Virus record (IMG/VR): IMGVR_UViG_3300009183_000106
Span: 1 to 59,595 of that record
Length of the DNA: 59,595 bases
Source: a virus
Reading direction: 5' to 3' (one strand)
Every line of letters starts with the position of its first letter. Position 1 is the first letter of the stretch. Of the stretch, positions 27,650 through 36,086 are shown in pieces. The notes under the pieces are model-generated. The model was given only the letters and a program-made list of their open reading frames with translations. It was not told where the DNA came from and ran no database searches. The position numbers were made by a program, and so were the translations under genes.

Positions 27650-27933
27650 ATGGAATTTTTTATAGGAAAGGACTCATCATTACCCATTTTAAAAATGGAT
27701 GTTGTTAAAGACGGTAGAACTGACTCGTCAAAAAACTTCTATGACAGTATGGTGAATTCAAAAGTTAGGTTTTCAATGAAAAACTTTATATAAATGTACA
27801 AGAAAGTTTCATTGCGGACGATCTTCCGTATGAATCTTGTTATGTTGTTGTTGATAAAGTTATGAAATATGAATTTGGTATTGGTTGGAGTGATATTACC
27901 GATAGTTATAACACTGGATTACCAATTGACTAA
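27650..27933 (+). pseudogene. Broken copy of the 15116-type virion attachment domain
   Basis: The reading frame starts well (MEFFIGKDSSLPILKMDVVK, then DGR and FSM) and aligns with the N-terminus of the gene at 15116, but after FSM it jumps to the stretch coding KLYINVQESFIADDLPYESC in another frame. Compared with the 15116 gene, about 200 nt that code for the middle of the domain are missing and the join is out of frame, so translation stops at 27793 (TAA). The downstream half continues to a stop at 27931-27933 (FGIGWSDITDSYNTGLPID). It fills most of the roughly 400-nt stretch between the membrane genes and the DNA polymerase. Confidence 0.75.
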
Positions 27934-27978
27934 TTAAAAAAAATAACAAATCAGTTGATAAGAGTAATTTTTACTCCT

Positions 27979-27986
27979 ATATTTAT
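27979..27986 (+). promoter_or_regulatory. Candidate promoter core upstream of DNA polymerase
   Basis: ATATTTAT 60 nt before the GTG start at 28047. A small hairpin (GAGTAA / TTACTC, 27962-27976) lies just before it. Confidence 0.4.
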
Positions 27987-28000
27987 TTTACGAAGGTAAA

Positions 28001-28018
28001 TGCCGACCTAATTCGGCA
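28001..28018 (+). promoter_or_regulatory. Leader hairpin of the DNA polymerase gene (possible translational operator)
   Basis: TGCCGA CCTAAT TCGGCA: a perfect 6-bp GC-rich stem with a 6-nt loop, 28 nt before the GTG start. T4 DNA polymerase represses its own translation by binding a hairpin in its leader; whether this hairpin does the same is inference. Confidence 0.45.
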
Positions 28019-28046
28019 GCTAATAAACCAACTAAAATAATTTATA

Positions 28047-30830
28047 GTGATAACACAAGAAGAAATTAAAAGTTTCCTAGAAGGGAACGATCCAGAGGAA
28101 CATATTGTTTCCGTAGAGTTTGATTACGTATCGGACCACATTTTCAAAATTAAAGAAGTACCTGGTAAAGGTAAAATTATACAACAAGATTCACTAATAG
28201 CGTTTGCTTGGGTTGGTGATCTACGTGGTCTTAACTTTTACGAAGGGTCCAAAGCATTGCAAAAACAGGCTATGGGCAAATACGGCATCCTCATAGAAAA
28301 ACTCCGAACAGATGGTAATGAACGATTAGAAGAAGGATTAACTTTTATAGTTAAATCCATTAAGGGGTATCGATCATTAACTCAATTTTTCCGTGATGGT
28401 GGAATTGACCCCTGGGGTGAAAAGGCAAAAGATAAAATCTTGATGGTCTCTCCTGTAGAACAATACCTCATCTCAAAGGAGAAACGATTATTCAAAGGGT
28501 TTGATGAATACAATGACATTACTAGATTTGTATTTGACCTTGAGACGACCTCATTGGAACCAAAGGATGGTCGTATCTTTATGATTGGAATGAAAACAAA
28601 TAAAGGATTCCAAAAAGTTATTGAATGTTCAAACGAAGATGAAGAGCGTGCGGGACTTGTGGAATTCTTCAAAACAATAGATCAACTTAAACCATCAATC
28701 ATTGCGGGTTATAACTCAGCAAACTTTGACTGGTTTTGGATATTCGAAAGATGTAAGGCATTACATTTAGATATTAAGAAAATTGCAATCTCAATGAACG
28801 CAAAGAAGACGATATCTCAAAAAGAATCAATGTTAAAATTAGCAAATGAGGTTGAGAGATTTAATCAGGTACAAATGTGGGGTTATAACGTAATTGATAT
28901 TATTCATTCAGTTCGTAGATCACAAGCAATCAACTCAAACATTAAAGAGGCCGGTTTGAAGTATATTACCAAGTTTATTGATGCCGAAGCAAAAGATCGT
29001 ATCTATATTGACCACACAAGTATTGGTTCAATGTATGCAGAAAAAGATGAGTATTGGTTAAATGTAGAAAATGGTAATTACAAAAAGGTTGGTATTGACC
29101 CAAAGGTAGATGAGATATGCGTAAGACGGGGGGATATTTACCTTAAAACAACGGGGGACGACATAGTTGAGCGTTATCTTGATGATGACCTTGAGGAAAC
29201 GTTGATTGTGGATGACGAGTTCAACCAAGCAACATTTCTATTGGCATCGTTGGTTCCAACAACATATGAGAGAGCATCCACAATTGGAACAGCGACTCTT
29301 TGGAAAATGGTAATGTTGGCATGGTCATATAAACATGGATTAGCAATACCACAGAAAAAAGAAAAAAGAAACTTTGTTGGTGGATTATCTAGATTATTAA
29401 AAGTTGGGTATTCTAAGAACGTATTAAAGCTTGATTACTCCTCACTATACCCATCCATTCAGTTAGTTCACGACGTGTTCCCTGAATGTGATATAACGGG
29501 AGCAATGAAGGGGTTATTAACCTATTTCCGTAACTCTCGTATTATGTATAAGAACTTGGCAGCAGAATATAAAACCATAGATAAGAAGAAATCAACATCA
29601 TACGATCGAAAACAATTGCCGATTAAGATTTTTATTAACGCATTCTTCGGATCATTATCCGCTCCACACGTATTTCCGTGGGGCGACATTGATAAGGGAG
29701 AACAAATAACAACAACGGGAAGACAATATTTAAGACAAATGGTTAAATTTTTTACAAAACGAGGTTATACCGCATCAGTGTTAGATACTGACGGTGTTAA
29801 CTTTTCATTACCGGAAGGTGGTGTTGATGACCGTGTTTATATTGGTAAAGGAAATAACTCTTTAATTGTAAAAGGTAAAACATATATCGGTTATGATGCT
29901 GATGTTGCAGAGTTTAACGATATTTTTATGAAGGGGGAGATGTTTTTAGATTGTGATGGGACTTGGGATTCTTGTATTAACTTGGCTCGTAAGAACTATG
30001 CGACGATGGAACACAATGGTAAAGTCAAATTTACTGGTAATAGTATTAAGTCCAAAAAAATGCCAAAATACATTGAGAAGTTTTTGGATAAGGGTATTAA
30101 ACAATTACTTAGAGGTGAGGGAAAAGAATTTATTGATTGGTATTATGAATATATTCAAAAGATATTTGACCTAAGAGTTCCGTTGGCAGAGATTGCATCA
30201 AAAGCAAGAGTTAAAATAAGTGTTGAGGATTACATTAAACGTAGTAAACAAACAACAAAGTCGGGTAGTTTAATGTCAAGACAGGCTCATATGGAACTTA
30301 TTATTAGAGATGGGATACAATCAAATCTTGGTGATACGATTCTTTATGTGAATAACGGAACAAAGGCATCTCACGGAGACGTTCAAAAAGTTAATGAAAA
30401 AATGACTAAGAAGGAAGTGGATTTATTTTTTGATATTAATGGTAGTAAACCTATTTTGGGGTCTCACGTCCAATTAAATTGTTATCGTATTGAGCCGTCC
30501 GATTTAGAAAATAACCCTGAGATGTTGGGAGAATATAACATACAAAGAGCCATTGCAACATTCAATAAACGAGTGGAACCATTGTTAATCGTATTTGATA
30601 ATGAGGTTAGAGATACGTTATTAGTTAAAAATCCGGAGGATAGAAGTTTTTATACTTCAGGACAATGTGTGTTAACAAATGGCAACCCATTCAATCCTGA
30701 AGACCAAGATGATTTGGTTGATCTATTAACCATAACCCCAGAAGAATTATCTTTTTGGGATAATGTTGGTATTAGTCCTGACCATATATATGACTTAGCA
30801 GAGCCTGGATGGGAAGAACATATTAACTAA
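28047..30830 (+). CDS. Family B DNA polymerase with 3'-5' exonuclease
   Basis: 927 residues with a GTG start, close to the usual size of T4-type gp43. The exonuclease domain shows FDLETTSLEP (Exo I, ~163) and YNSANFDWFWI (Exo II, ~224). The polymerase domain shows LDYSSLYPSIQ (motif A, ~470), KIFINAFFGSL (motif B, ~530) and LDTDGVNF (motif C, ~580; DTD with the catalytic Asp). It replicates the phage genome. It stands alone between a fibre remnant and an RHH-HNH cassette, away from any visible sliding clamp or primase. The leader has a hairpin and a weak start codon, which points to translational control. All catalytic acidic residues appear intact. Confidence 0.95.
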   Translation: MITQEEIKSFLEGNDPEEHIVSVEFDYVSDHIFKIKEVPGKGKIIQQDSLIAFAWVGDLRGLNFYEGSKALQKQAMGKYGILIEKLRTDGNERLEEGLTFIVKSIKGYRSLTQFFRDGGIDPWGEKAKDKILMVSPVEQYLISKEKRLFKGFDEYNDITRFVFDLETTSLEPKDGRIFMIGMKTNKGFQKVIECSNEDEERAGLVEFFKTIDQLKPSIIAGYNSANFDWFWIFERCKALHLDIKKIAISMNAKKTISQKESMLKLANEVERFNQVQMWGYNVIDIIHSVRRSQAINSNIKEAGLKYITKFIDAEAKDRIYIDHTSIGSMYAEKDEYWLNVENGNYKKVGIDPKVDEICVRRGDIYLKTTGDDIVERYLDDDLEETLIVDDEFNQATFLLASLVPTTYERASTIGTATLWKMVMLAWSYKHGLAIPQKKEKRNFVGGLSRLLKVGYSKNVLKLDYSSLYPSIQLVHDVFPECDITGAMKGLLTYFRNSRIMYKNLAAEYKTIDKKKSTSYDRKQLPIKIFINAFFGSLSAPHVFPWGDIDKGEQITTTGRQYLRQMVKFFTKRGYTASVLDTDGVNFSLPEGGVDDRVYIGKGNNSLIVKGKTYIGYDADVAEFNDIFMKGEMFLDCDGTWDSCINLARKNYATMEHNGKVKFTGNSIKSKKMPKYIEKFLDKGIKQLLRGEGKEFIDWYYEYIQKIFDLRVPLAEIASKARVKISVEDYIKRSKQTTKSGSLMSRQAHMELIIRDGIQSNLGDTILYVNNGTKASHGDVQKVNEKMTKKEVDLFFDINGSKPILGSHVQLNCYRIEPSDLENNPEMLGEYNIQRAIATFNKRVEPLLIVFDNEVRDTLLVKNPEDRSFYTSGQCVLTNGNPFNPEDQDDLVDLLTITPEELSFWDNVGISPDHIYDLAEPGWEEHIN

Positions 30831-30869
30831 AAATTAATAATAAAAGTTTGAATTTTACTAAAAACCAAA

Positions 30870-30877
30870 ATATTTAT
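30870..30877 (+). promoter_or_regulatory. Candidate promoter of the second RHH-HNH cassette
   Basis: ATATTTAT 6 nt before the RHH ATG at 30884; sequence and spacing match the first cassette on the other strand. Confidence 0.5.
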
Positions 30878-30883
30878 ATATAT

Positions 30884-31039
30884 ATGGGACGACCTAAAAA
30901 AGAAGAAAAGGATAAAAAAATTAAAGTTGGGATTTGTATGGATAGACAACTTTATAAAAAAGTTATGGAAAATGGTGGTAAAGTGTCCCAAATAATAGAA
31001 AGTATAGTTAGAGAATATTATGGATACAAAGATTTGTAG
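30884..31039 (+). CDS. Ribbon-helix-helix DNA-binding protein (second cassette)
   Basis: 51 residues from the ATG at 30884 (MGRPKKEEKDKKIKVGICMD), exactly the length of the cassette partner at 14873. KIKVGICMD is the beta strand, followed by two helices (RQLYKKVME, SQIIESIVREYY). The C-terminal residues YYGYKDL correspond to YYANKDM in the other copy, and the DNA that codes them also codes the first residues of the HNH gene. Likely a regulator of the cassette or a DNA-targeting partner of the nuclease (inference). Confidence 0.75.
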   Translation: MGRPKKEEKDKKIKVGICMDRQLYKKVMENGGKVSQIIESIVREYYGYKDL

Positions 31040-31646
31040 TAAATGTAAGGAGAAAAAAAATATTTGTGAGTTTGGTAAAGATAAAACAAGAAAGGGTGGA
31101 TATAGTTATTTATGTAAACCTTGTTTAATTGAAAAAAGTTTCACTTATAAAAAAAATAATCGTGAAAAGGTTTTAAATGGTTATAAGGACTATCACAAAA
31201 AAAATGGTGAAAAAATAAAGAAGTCAAGAAAAGAATACGTAAAAAATAATCAGGATAAAATATTGGAATATAAGAAAAAATATTATTCGGAAAATAAAGA
31301 ATATTTTTTAAATTGGGAAAGAGAAAAACGAAAAAGTGATCCATTATTTAAACTATCCGGTAATATGCGTAAAAGAATTAATTCCTTTGTTAAGTTATCT
31401 AAATTTGATAAAAAAACCAAAACATTTAATCTTATTGGGTGCAATCCAATATCTTTAAAAGATTTTTTAGAGAAAAAATTCATAGAGGGAATGTGTTGGG
31501 GTAATTATGGGGAATGGCATATTGACCATATAATTCCATTATCTTCGGCAAAAACAGAAGAAGAGATCTATAAATTATGTCATTATAGTAACTTACAACC
31601 ATTATGGGCAATTGATAATTTAAAAAAAGGGTCTAAAATACTTTAG
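31020..31646 (+). CDS. HNH endonuclease (second cassette)
   Basis: 208 residues. The N-terminal zinc ribbon is CSKCKEKKNICEF...CKPC, followed by shorter Lys-rich repeats (YKKNNREKVL, YVKNNQDKIL, YYSENKEYFL) than in the copy at 14152, and the nuclease WHIDHIIPLSSAKTEEEIYK with NLQPLWAIDN. The start overlaps the RHH gene by 20 nt and the stop (TAG) overlaps the convergent stop of the gene at 31643 by 4 nt. It sits directly downstream of the DNA polymerase gene, a typical home for phage homing endonucleases. Confidence 0.85.
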   Translation: MDTKICSKCKEKKNICEFGKDKTRKGGYSYLCKPCLIEKSFTYKKNNREKVLNGYKDYHKKNGEKIKKSRKEYVKNNQDKILEYKKKYYSENKEYFLNWEREKRKSDPLFKLSGNMRKRINSFVKLSKFDKKTKTFNLIGCNPISLKDFLEKKFIEGMCWGNYGEWHIDHIIPLSSAKTEEEIYKLCHYSNLQPLWAIDNLKKGSKIL

Positions 31647-31993
31647 GTAATTTTTATTCCATCAGACGAAAGTACATACCAATTACCCTGAACAAATTGA
31701 AATTGGACACAAGCTCCTTTTTCTAACAACAGTTCATCCCACTCCTCATCAATTTTACCTGTGTTAGGTTTAATTAAAACACTAACCAGTGATTTTATAA
31801 TAATACGATTGGTGGTTTCAGAGTTTAATAAAATTTCTGATCCACCGATTGTTTTAACAATAATTAAATCCTCACCATTAGTGGTGTAATTCTTTTCTAA
31901 TAAAATTAAATTATCGTATTTGGTATTATCTTCTATGACGATATTCTGTTTCATTATGGTTTTTCTTATCGGTATTTCTTTAATTATTGGCAT
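31643..31993 (-). CDS. Hypothetical structural-cluster protein, 116 aa
   Basis: 116 residues, predicted mostly beta strand: IRKTIMKQNIVIEDNTKYD, then LIIVKTIGGSEILLNSETTN and a C-terminal VQFQFVQGNWYVLSSDGIKI. The ending (GNWYVLSSDG) resembles small phage beta proteins used as fibre caps or decoration. It starts 1 nt after the neck-protein gene on the same strand and is probably co-transcribed with it. No family recognised. Confidence 0.5.
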   Translation of the reverse strand: MPIIKEIPIRKTIMKQNIVIEDNTKYDNLILLEKNYTTNGEDLIIVKTIGGSEILLNSETTNRIIIKSLVSVLIKPNTGKIDEEWDELLLEKGACVQFQFVQGNWYVLSSDGIKIT

Positions 31994-31994
31994 A

Positions 31995-33119
31995 TTAAAT
32001 AACGTATATTTGTCTTGGCATTGCCCTAAACTTAAGTGACTTATTTAAATTCTCAGCAATTAATGCCTCACGTTCCATTACTTTTTCAGGTTTCAATCTT
32101 GTTAATCTACCCTCAGCACCAATTAATTCATCAATCAATTTTGTTTTTTCATCTTTTGCTTCCGTTGCCAATGCGGCATAATCCATAGTTAAATCACCAT
32201 CAGGTGTTTTAAGGTTACCGCTAAATTTACCTCTTACTCTTGCTAGCGTTTCTTTACAATAAGCAATAAACCATCGTCTAACCCAAATTTGAGATGGGTT
32301 ATTAAGATCTACCCAACTAAGTTTGTCGTATGGTACATCAGACGGTAATTTAATAATATCGGGATTATTTTTTAAACATTCGTCTCTATCCGCAGGTCCA
32401 ACATCATAATACCAATACCAAACTCTACCTTTCATCATTGTAGAATTACCAAAGTCAAATTTACCTCCAGGTGTGTTCATTAAGTGAACCGCCTTTTTAC
32501 CTCCTGGTAATGCGGTTACTCTATATGTTAAATCCCCCGAAATAATTCTTTTCTGAATATTAATCTCTTGCATTCTCAATAACATATCAAACGCTGGCAT
32601 CATAAAGTAACTTCCTGCCATGTTACCCATTTGTGCAAATCCACCCGCTCCTCCGATACCACCACCGAATTCTCCGAATCCAAATCCAGCACCAAACATT
32701 GAACTATTTAAAGTTGCTGGTGTGAACCATAATAACTCATTTAATTCTCTATTTTCAGGAATTTCATAAACTTGTTGACCATGTACTAATTGAATGAAGT
32801 CTTTCTTTAATACCGAATCGCCTCCAGTCTGTAAACCTACAATTTTGGAATATGCATATGTGTATCGTGTTTCATAATCTAAACTTCTTGTTGTAAACGC
32901 TTTTGATAATGATTGGGTGTCCAAGTTTAAATTATACAAATTAGTCCACTGAGATTCAGTTAACCAATCTTGGATGTATTGAGAATATTCATCAATAGAA
33001 AATTCAAGAAGAGTGTCCATTTGTTCCTCCTCCAATTCTACACTTCTAAGTGGAGCACCTAAAACGTGTTTCACTTTTTTGTATAGGTCACTTCTTTCTG
33101 GTTCGTTAATTATTGACAT
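31995..33119 (-). CDS. Neck protein, T4 gp13-like
   Basis: 374 residues. The N-terminus (VKHVLGAPLRSVELEEEQMD, then LLEFSIDEYSQY) matches the pattern of T4 gp13 (LGAP...VEL...Q..D.i..ale.Y). A Gly-rich, Met-rich middle (MFGAGFGFGEFGGG, MAGSYFMMPAFDM) resembles the gp13 region with GMG and YM.MM motifs. The C-terminal WVRRWFIAYCKETLARVRGK, then TMDYAALATEAKDEKTKLID, equals the gp13 ending (W...YA.ALAKE.....). gp13 joins the head portal vertex to the tail in T4. It is encoded on the minus strand, away from the gp14- and gp15-like genes, unlike in T4. Own late octamer 13 nt upstream. Confidence 0.7.
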   Translation of the reverse strand: MSIINEPERSDLYKKVKHVLGAPLRSVELEEEQMDTLLEFSIDEYSQYIQDWLTESQWTNLYNLNLDTQSLSKAFTTRSLDYETRYTYAYSKIVGLQTGGDSVLKKDFIQLVHGQQVYEIPENRELNELLWFTPATLNSSMFGAGFGFGEFGGGIGGAGGFAQMGNMAGSYFMMPAFDMLLRMQEINIQKRIISGDLTYRVTALPGGKKAVHLMNTPGGKFDFGNSTMMKGRVWYWYYDVGPADRDECLKNNPDIIKLPSDVPYDKLSWVDLNNPSQIWVRRWFIAYCKETLARVRGKFSGNLKTPDGDLTMDYAALATEAKDEKTKLIDELIGAEGRLTRLKPEKVMEREALIAENLNKSLKFRAMPRQIYVI

Positions 33120-33132
33120 ATAAGTTTTATTT

Positions 33133-33140
33133 ATAAATAT
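33133..33140 (-). promoter_or_regulatory. Candidate late promoter core for the gp13-like gene
   Basis: ATATTTAT on the minus strand, 13 nt before the ATG at 33119. Confidence 0.5.
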
Positions 33141-33144
33141 CTTA

Positions 33145-34233
33145 TTATTTTGTTCTTAACAAATATAATTCGTTAACAAATTTCCAATTAACGTGATTCC
33201 AAAAATTATTTATATATTCATCACGTTTATTACGATATTTTAGATAGTATGCGTGTTCCCACACATCAAGACCTAACAATGGATAACCACCATCCTTAAC
33301 GACATTCATTAATGGATTATCTTGGTTAGGTGTGGAAATAATTTTTAATCTATTATTTTTAGTTAAAATTAACCAAGCCCACCCTGATCCAAATTGATCT
33401 TTAGCAACCTGATTAAATTCGTCTTTTAATTTTTTAATATTTCCGTATTGTTTTGTGATTTTTTCATATACTCCACCACTTGGTTTTTGTTTAGTTGGGC
33501 TTAACATTTTCCAAAAAAGTGCGTGGTTAAAGGCTCCACCTGCATTATTTCTAACCTTAGTGTCATATTTACTAATGTTTTTAACTATGTCTTCCAATTC
33601 AACCTCACCTTTTTTATTTGCAAGAGCATCGTTTAATTTTTTAACATAACCTTTATAGTGTTTGTTGTAATGAACGTCCATAGTTTCAGGATCCACAAAT
33701 TGTTTCATAGATGAATATGAATACGGTAATTTTTCAATACCAATTTTTTTCATCTCCATTAAAAAATCTTTCTTAATATTTTGTTTTTCTGAAATTAAAA
33801 TTTGTTCATTAATAAGATTAATTTTATTGTTAATACCTTTTAATCCTTCAAAAACAAATTCATTAAATTGTGGATATTCTTCTTCAAACATTTTGATTAG
33901 TCGACCAGCGTAGGCATTTGCTTCATCTTCATTCTGACCCCCAATGTTTGGGCCTTGTTCTCTTTTAAGAATATCTCTTTGATAAGAATGAACCCACTCA
34001 TGAGCCAATGTTCTCATTATATCACGATTTAATCTACCATCAGTTAAGACTTTAATACCATCTTTAGGATGTTGACTACCTGTAGTCATATTACTTGTTT
34101 TTTTCCCCAAAAATTGAATAGTAATATCATCCTTTAATTGATAATTCCTTTGTAAGAATTTAATAAAGGTGTGAATTAACTCGTTATACTTTGGATCAAG
34201 TCCTGAATCTATACGTTTGATACTTACTTTCAT
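33145..34233 (-). CDS. Fusion: HExxH metallopeptidase-like domain + Fe/Mn superoxide dismutase
   Basis: 362 residues. Residues ~1-130 carry TLAHEWVHSYQRD (HExxH zinc site) and, about 20 residues on, GGQNEDEANAYAGRL with Glu/Asp that could be the third zinc ligand, as in gluzincins. Residues ~170-362 are a complete Fe/Mn superoxide dismutase: MDVHYNKHYKGYVKKLN (ligand His), GAFNHALFWKMLSP (ligand His), GSGWAWLIL, and DVWEHAYYLKYRNKRDEYI (ligands Asp and His). All four metal ligands and the Y of the second-sphere helix are present, so the enzyme may be active. It stands between the gp13-like neck gene and the helicase, with its own late octamer 5 nt upstream. Release of oxidative stress, or a structural use of the SOD fold, are both possible. 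Confidence 0.85.
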   Translation of the reverse strand: MKVSIKRIDSGLDPKYNELIHTFIKFLQRNYQLKDDITIQFLGKKTSNMTTGSQHPKDGIKVLTDGRLNRDIMRTLAHEWVHSYQRDILKREQGPNIGGQNEDEANAYAGRLIKMFEEEYPQFNEFVFEGLKGINNKINLINEQILISEKQNIKKDFLMEMKKIGIEKLPYSYSSMKQFVDPETMDVHYNKHYKGYVKKLNDALANKKGEVELEDIVKNISKYDTKVRNNAGGAFNHALFWKMLSPTKQKPSGGVYEKITKQYGNIKKLKDEFNQVAKDQFGSGWAWLILTKNNRLKIISTPNQDNPLMNVVKDGGYPLLGLDVWEHAYYLKYRNKRDEYINNFWNHVNWKFVNELYLLRTK

Positions 34234-34238
34234 TATTG

Positions 34239-34246
34239 ATAAATAT
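34239..34246 (-). promoter_or_regulatory. Candidate late promoter core for the SOD fusion
   Basis: ATATTTAT on the minus strand 5 nt before the ATG at 34233 (near-leaderless spacing). Confidence 0.5.
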
Positions 34247-34264
34247 TATCAATAACAAAAAGAT

Positions 34265-36085
34265 TTACCTTCTCTTATTAATTAAACCAAGTATTTCCTC
34301 AACAACATCACCAACGTTTTCAGGTTGTTCGTCCCCCATAACGGTTCTAATGACTTCTTTTTTACGATTTAGAATGTCATATACCGCACCTTCTATTGTG
34401 TTTTCATATAATGGGTAATAAACAAGTACATTTGATTTTTGACCATAACGATACGCCCTATCTTCAGCCTGAGCGTGTTCGGCGGGAACAAATGATAGGT
34501 CATTCATAATCACAACCTCAGCAGCAGTTAAGGTTAATCCAACACCCGCAGCCTTTAAGTTACCAACAAACACTTTAATTTTATCGTTCTCCTGAAACTC
34601 ATCAACCGCATTTTGACGATGAGGTTTGGAACAACTACCATCTAAATAAACTGCTTGTTTTCCAAAATGATTATAGATTGTTTGTAAAGTATCAGTAAAA
34701 TTGGTAAAGATTATAACTTTCTTACCTTGTTCGATAATGTTCTCAACAAATTCAATTGTTTGTTTTGTTTTTTCATTTGCAATGATCTTACGTACCTTCA
34801 TTAATTTTGAGAACTGAACGGTAAGTGACGATGACTCATCCTTTTTATTGTCAAACCATTCATAATATTCCCCCATCAACTCTTCATACTCTTTAGATTT
34901 CAAACGAAGATATACAGGAGAAATGATTTTATCAGGAAGATCTAACACATCTTCTTTTAATCTACGAAGTATTTGTTTTGAAGTTCGGTCTCTTAATTCT
35001 TCCAAATTAGATGCCCCCGTTACATTCCAAACTTTTCGTTTACCTGCCATAAATTGATAACCTTGACAATAACGAATTGCGTAAGCCATCCAATTTTGTG
35101 CAACGGGTGATTCAATAATGTTTAGTAAGTTATAATAGTTCATTGGTCGAGAAGTCATTGGGGTTCCCGTTAATAACCAAACTCTTTTAATGTCCTTAAC
35201 AAAATGGTTAATAATCTTTGTTCGTTGAGCTTGGGGATTTGATATCATATGTGCCTCATCTAAGATAACCAACTCAAATTCCGATTGTTTCAACAATGAC
35301 GTACCCTTTTTTTCCATATCATGGAAGTTTTTAAGAATGTCATAGTTTACGATAACAAAATCAGACTCAGTTGAAAATTTCTTCCCCTCTGCAATATATA
35401 CAGGTCGATCAGTGTAGTTTTCAATCTCACGTTGCCAGTTAATCTTTAATGATGCTGGACATATGATTAATATTTTCTTTGCACCTGTCTCTAAAGCCGC
35501 AATAATAGTTGCGGTCGTTTTACCAAGACCCATATCATCAGCAAGAATGAATCGTCTTGATCCTGCCAATTTTTCTACCGCTTCTTTTTGGTGTTCCAAT
35601 GGTGGTCGGTGGTCGTATTTAGAGTAATCTACCTCAACTTTCTCAACGTTGTGAGTTTTTATTAATGAAGATTTAGGAACCCAAAATTCTGTTAAAGGAT
35701 CCTTCTCAAAAAATTTACCCCAAATATGATATGATTTTTCTTTCTCAACTAATAATTTTTCAATGTAGATTTTTTCTGGTGTTTCCATCAGATATCTTTC
35801 TTCGGTAAACTTTTTTGCGAAATACGTATCAAGATCGACCCACTTACGAGCAATCTTAGGGACCGTATCGTAATAATTTATAATGTAATCAGATTGAGTC
35901 CTTGTTGGATAAAACTTTTTGTTAGTTTCTTTTTTTGCTTTTAAGTACAATATATGGTTGTTGGATCCCGAATACGAGTCCAATAACGACAAAGCCTTAT
36001 GCTCTATTAATGATGGGGTAACGTCCAAAATTTTGTTTTTTATAAAAATAACAATAAAAAAGATATTTATCAATAAATACGACAA
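34265..36085 (-). CDS. SNF2-family (superfamily 2) DNA helicase/translocase
   Basis: About 600 residues. Motif I DDMGLGKTT (~190), Ia ICPASLKINWQREI, II VILDEAHMI (DEAH), III WLLTGTPM, then the second RecA lobe with VIIFTNFTDTLQTIY, LKAAGVGLTLTAAE and AEDRAYRYGQ (motif VI). This is the order of SNF2/SMARCAL1-type double-strand DNA translocases, used by phages for fork reversal, recombination or removal of bound proteins. No ATG exists near the N-terminus; the longest frame begins with TTG at 36085 and a TTG at about residue 20 (LDVTPSLIEHK) is another choice. The 5' end of the open frame overlaps the minus-strand copy of the octamer at 36073, so a start downstream of it is more likely. Confidence 0.9.
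   Translation of the reverse strand: MSYLLINIFFIVIFIKNKILDVTPSLIEHKALSLLDSYSGSNNHILYLKAKKETNKKFYPTRTQSDYIINYYDTVPKIARKWVDLDTYFAKKFTEERYLMETPEKIYIEKLLVEKEKSYHIWGKFFEKDPLTEFWVPKSSLIKTHNVEKVEVDYSKYDHRPPLEHQKEAVEKLAGSRRFILADDMGLGKTTATIIAALETGAKKILIICPASLKINWQREIENYTDRPVYIAEGKKFSTESDFVIVNYDILKNFHDMEKKGTSLLKQSEFELVILDEAHMISNPQAQRTKIINHFVKDIKRVWLLTGTPMTSRPMNYYNLLNIIESPVAQNWMAYAIRYCQGYQFMAGKRKVWNVTGASNLEELRDRTSKQILRRLKEDVLDLPDKIISPVYLRLKSKEYEELMGEYYEWFDNKKDESSSLTVQFSKLMKVRKIIANEKTKQTIEFVENIIEQGKKVIIFTNFTDTLQTIYNHFGKQAVYLDGSCSKPHRQNAVDEFQENDKIKVFVGNLKAAGVGLTLTAAEVVIMNDLSFVPAEHAQAEDRAYRYGQKSNVLVYYPLYENTIEGAVYDILNRKKEVIRTVMGDEQPENVGDVVEEILGLINKRR
36063..36080. promoter_or_regulatory. Two opposed promoter-like octamers
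   Basis: ATATTTAT on plus (36063-36070) and GTATTTAT on minus (36073-36080), 2 nt apart and facing each other. The plus copy is 16 nt before the gp14-like ATG; the minus copy serves the helicase. The two transcripts would cross at their 5' ends. Confidence 0.45.
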
Positions 36086-36086
36086 A

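Noticed and set aside
36085-36085. TTG at 36085 as the helicase start
   Set aside because: It lies upstream of the promoter-like octamer on that strand and would code a hydrophobic leader (LLINIFFIVIFI) not seen in SNF2 proteins; a later start is more likely, but the exact one is unresolved.
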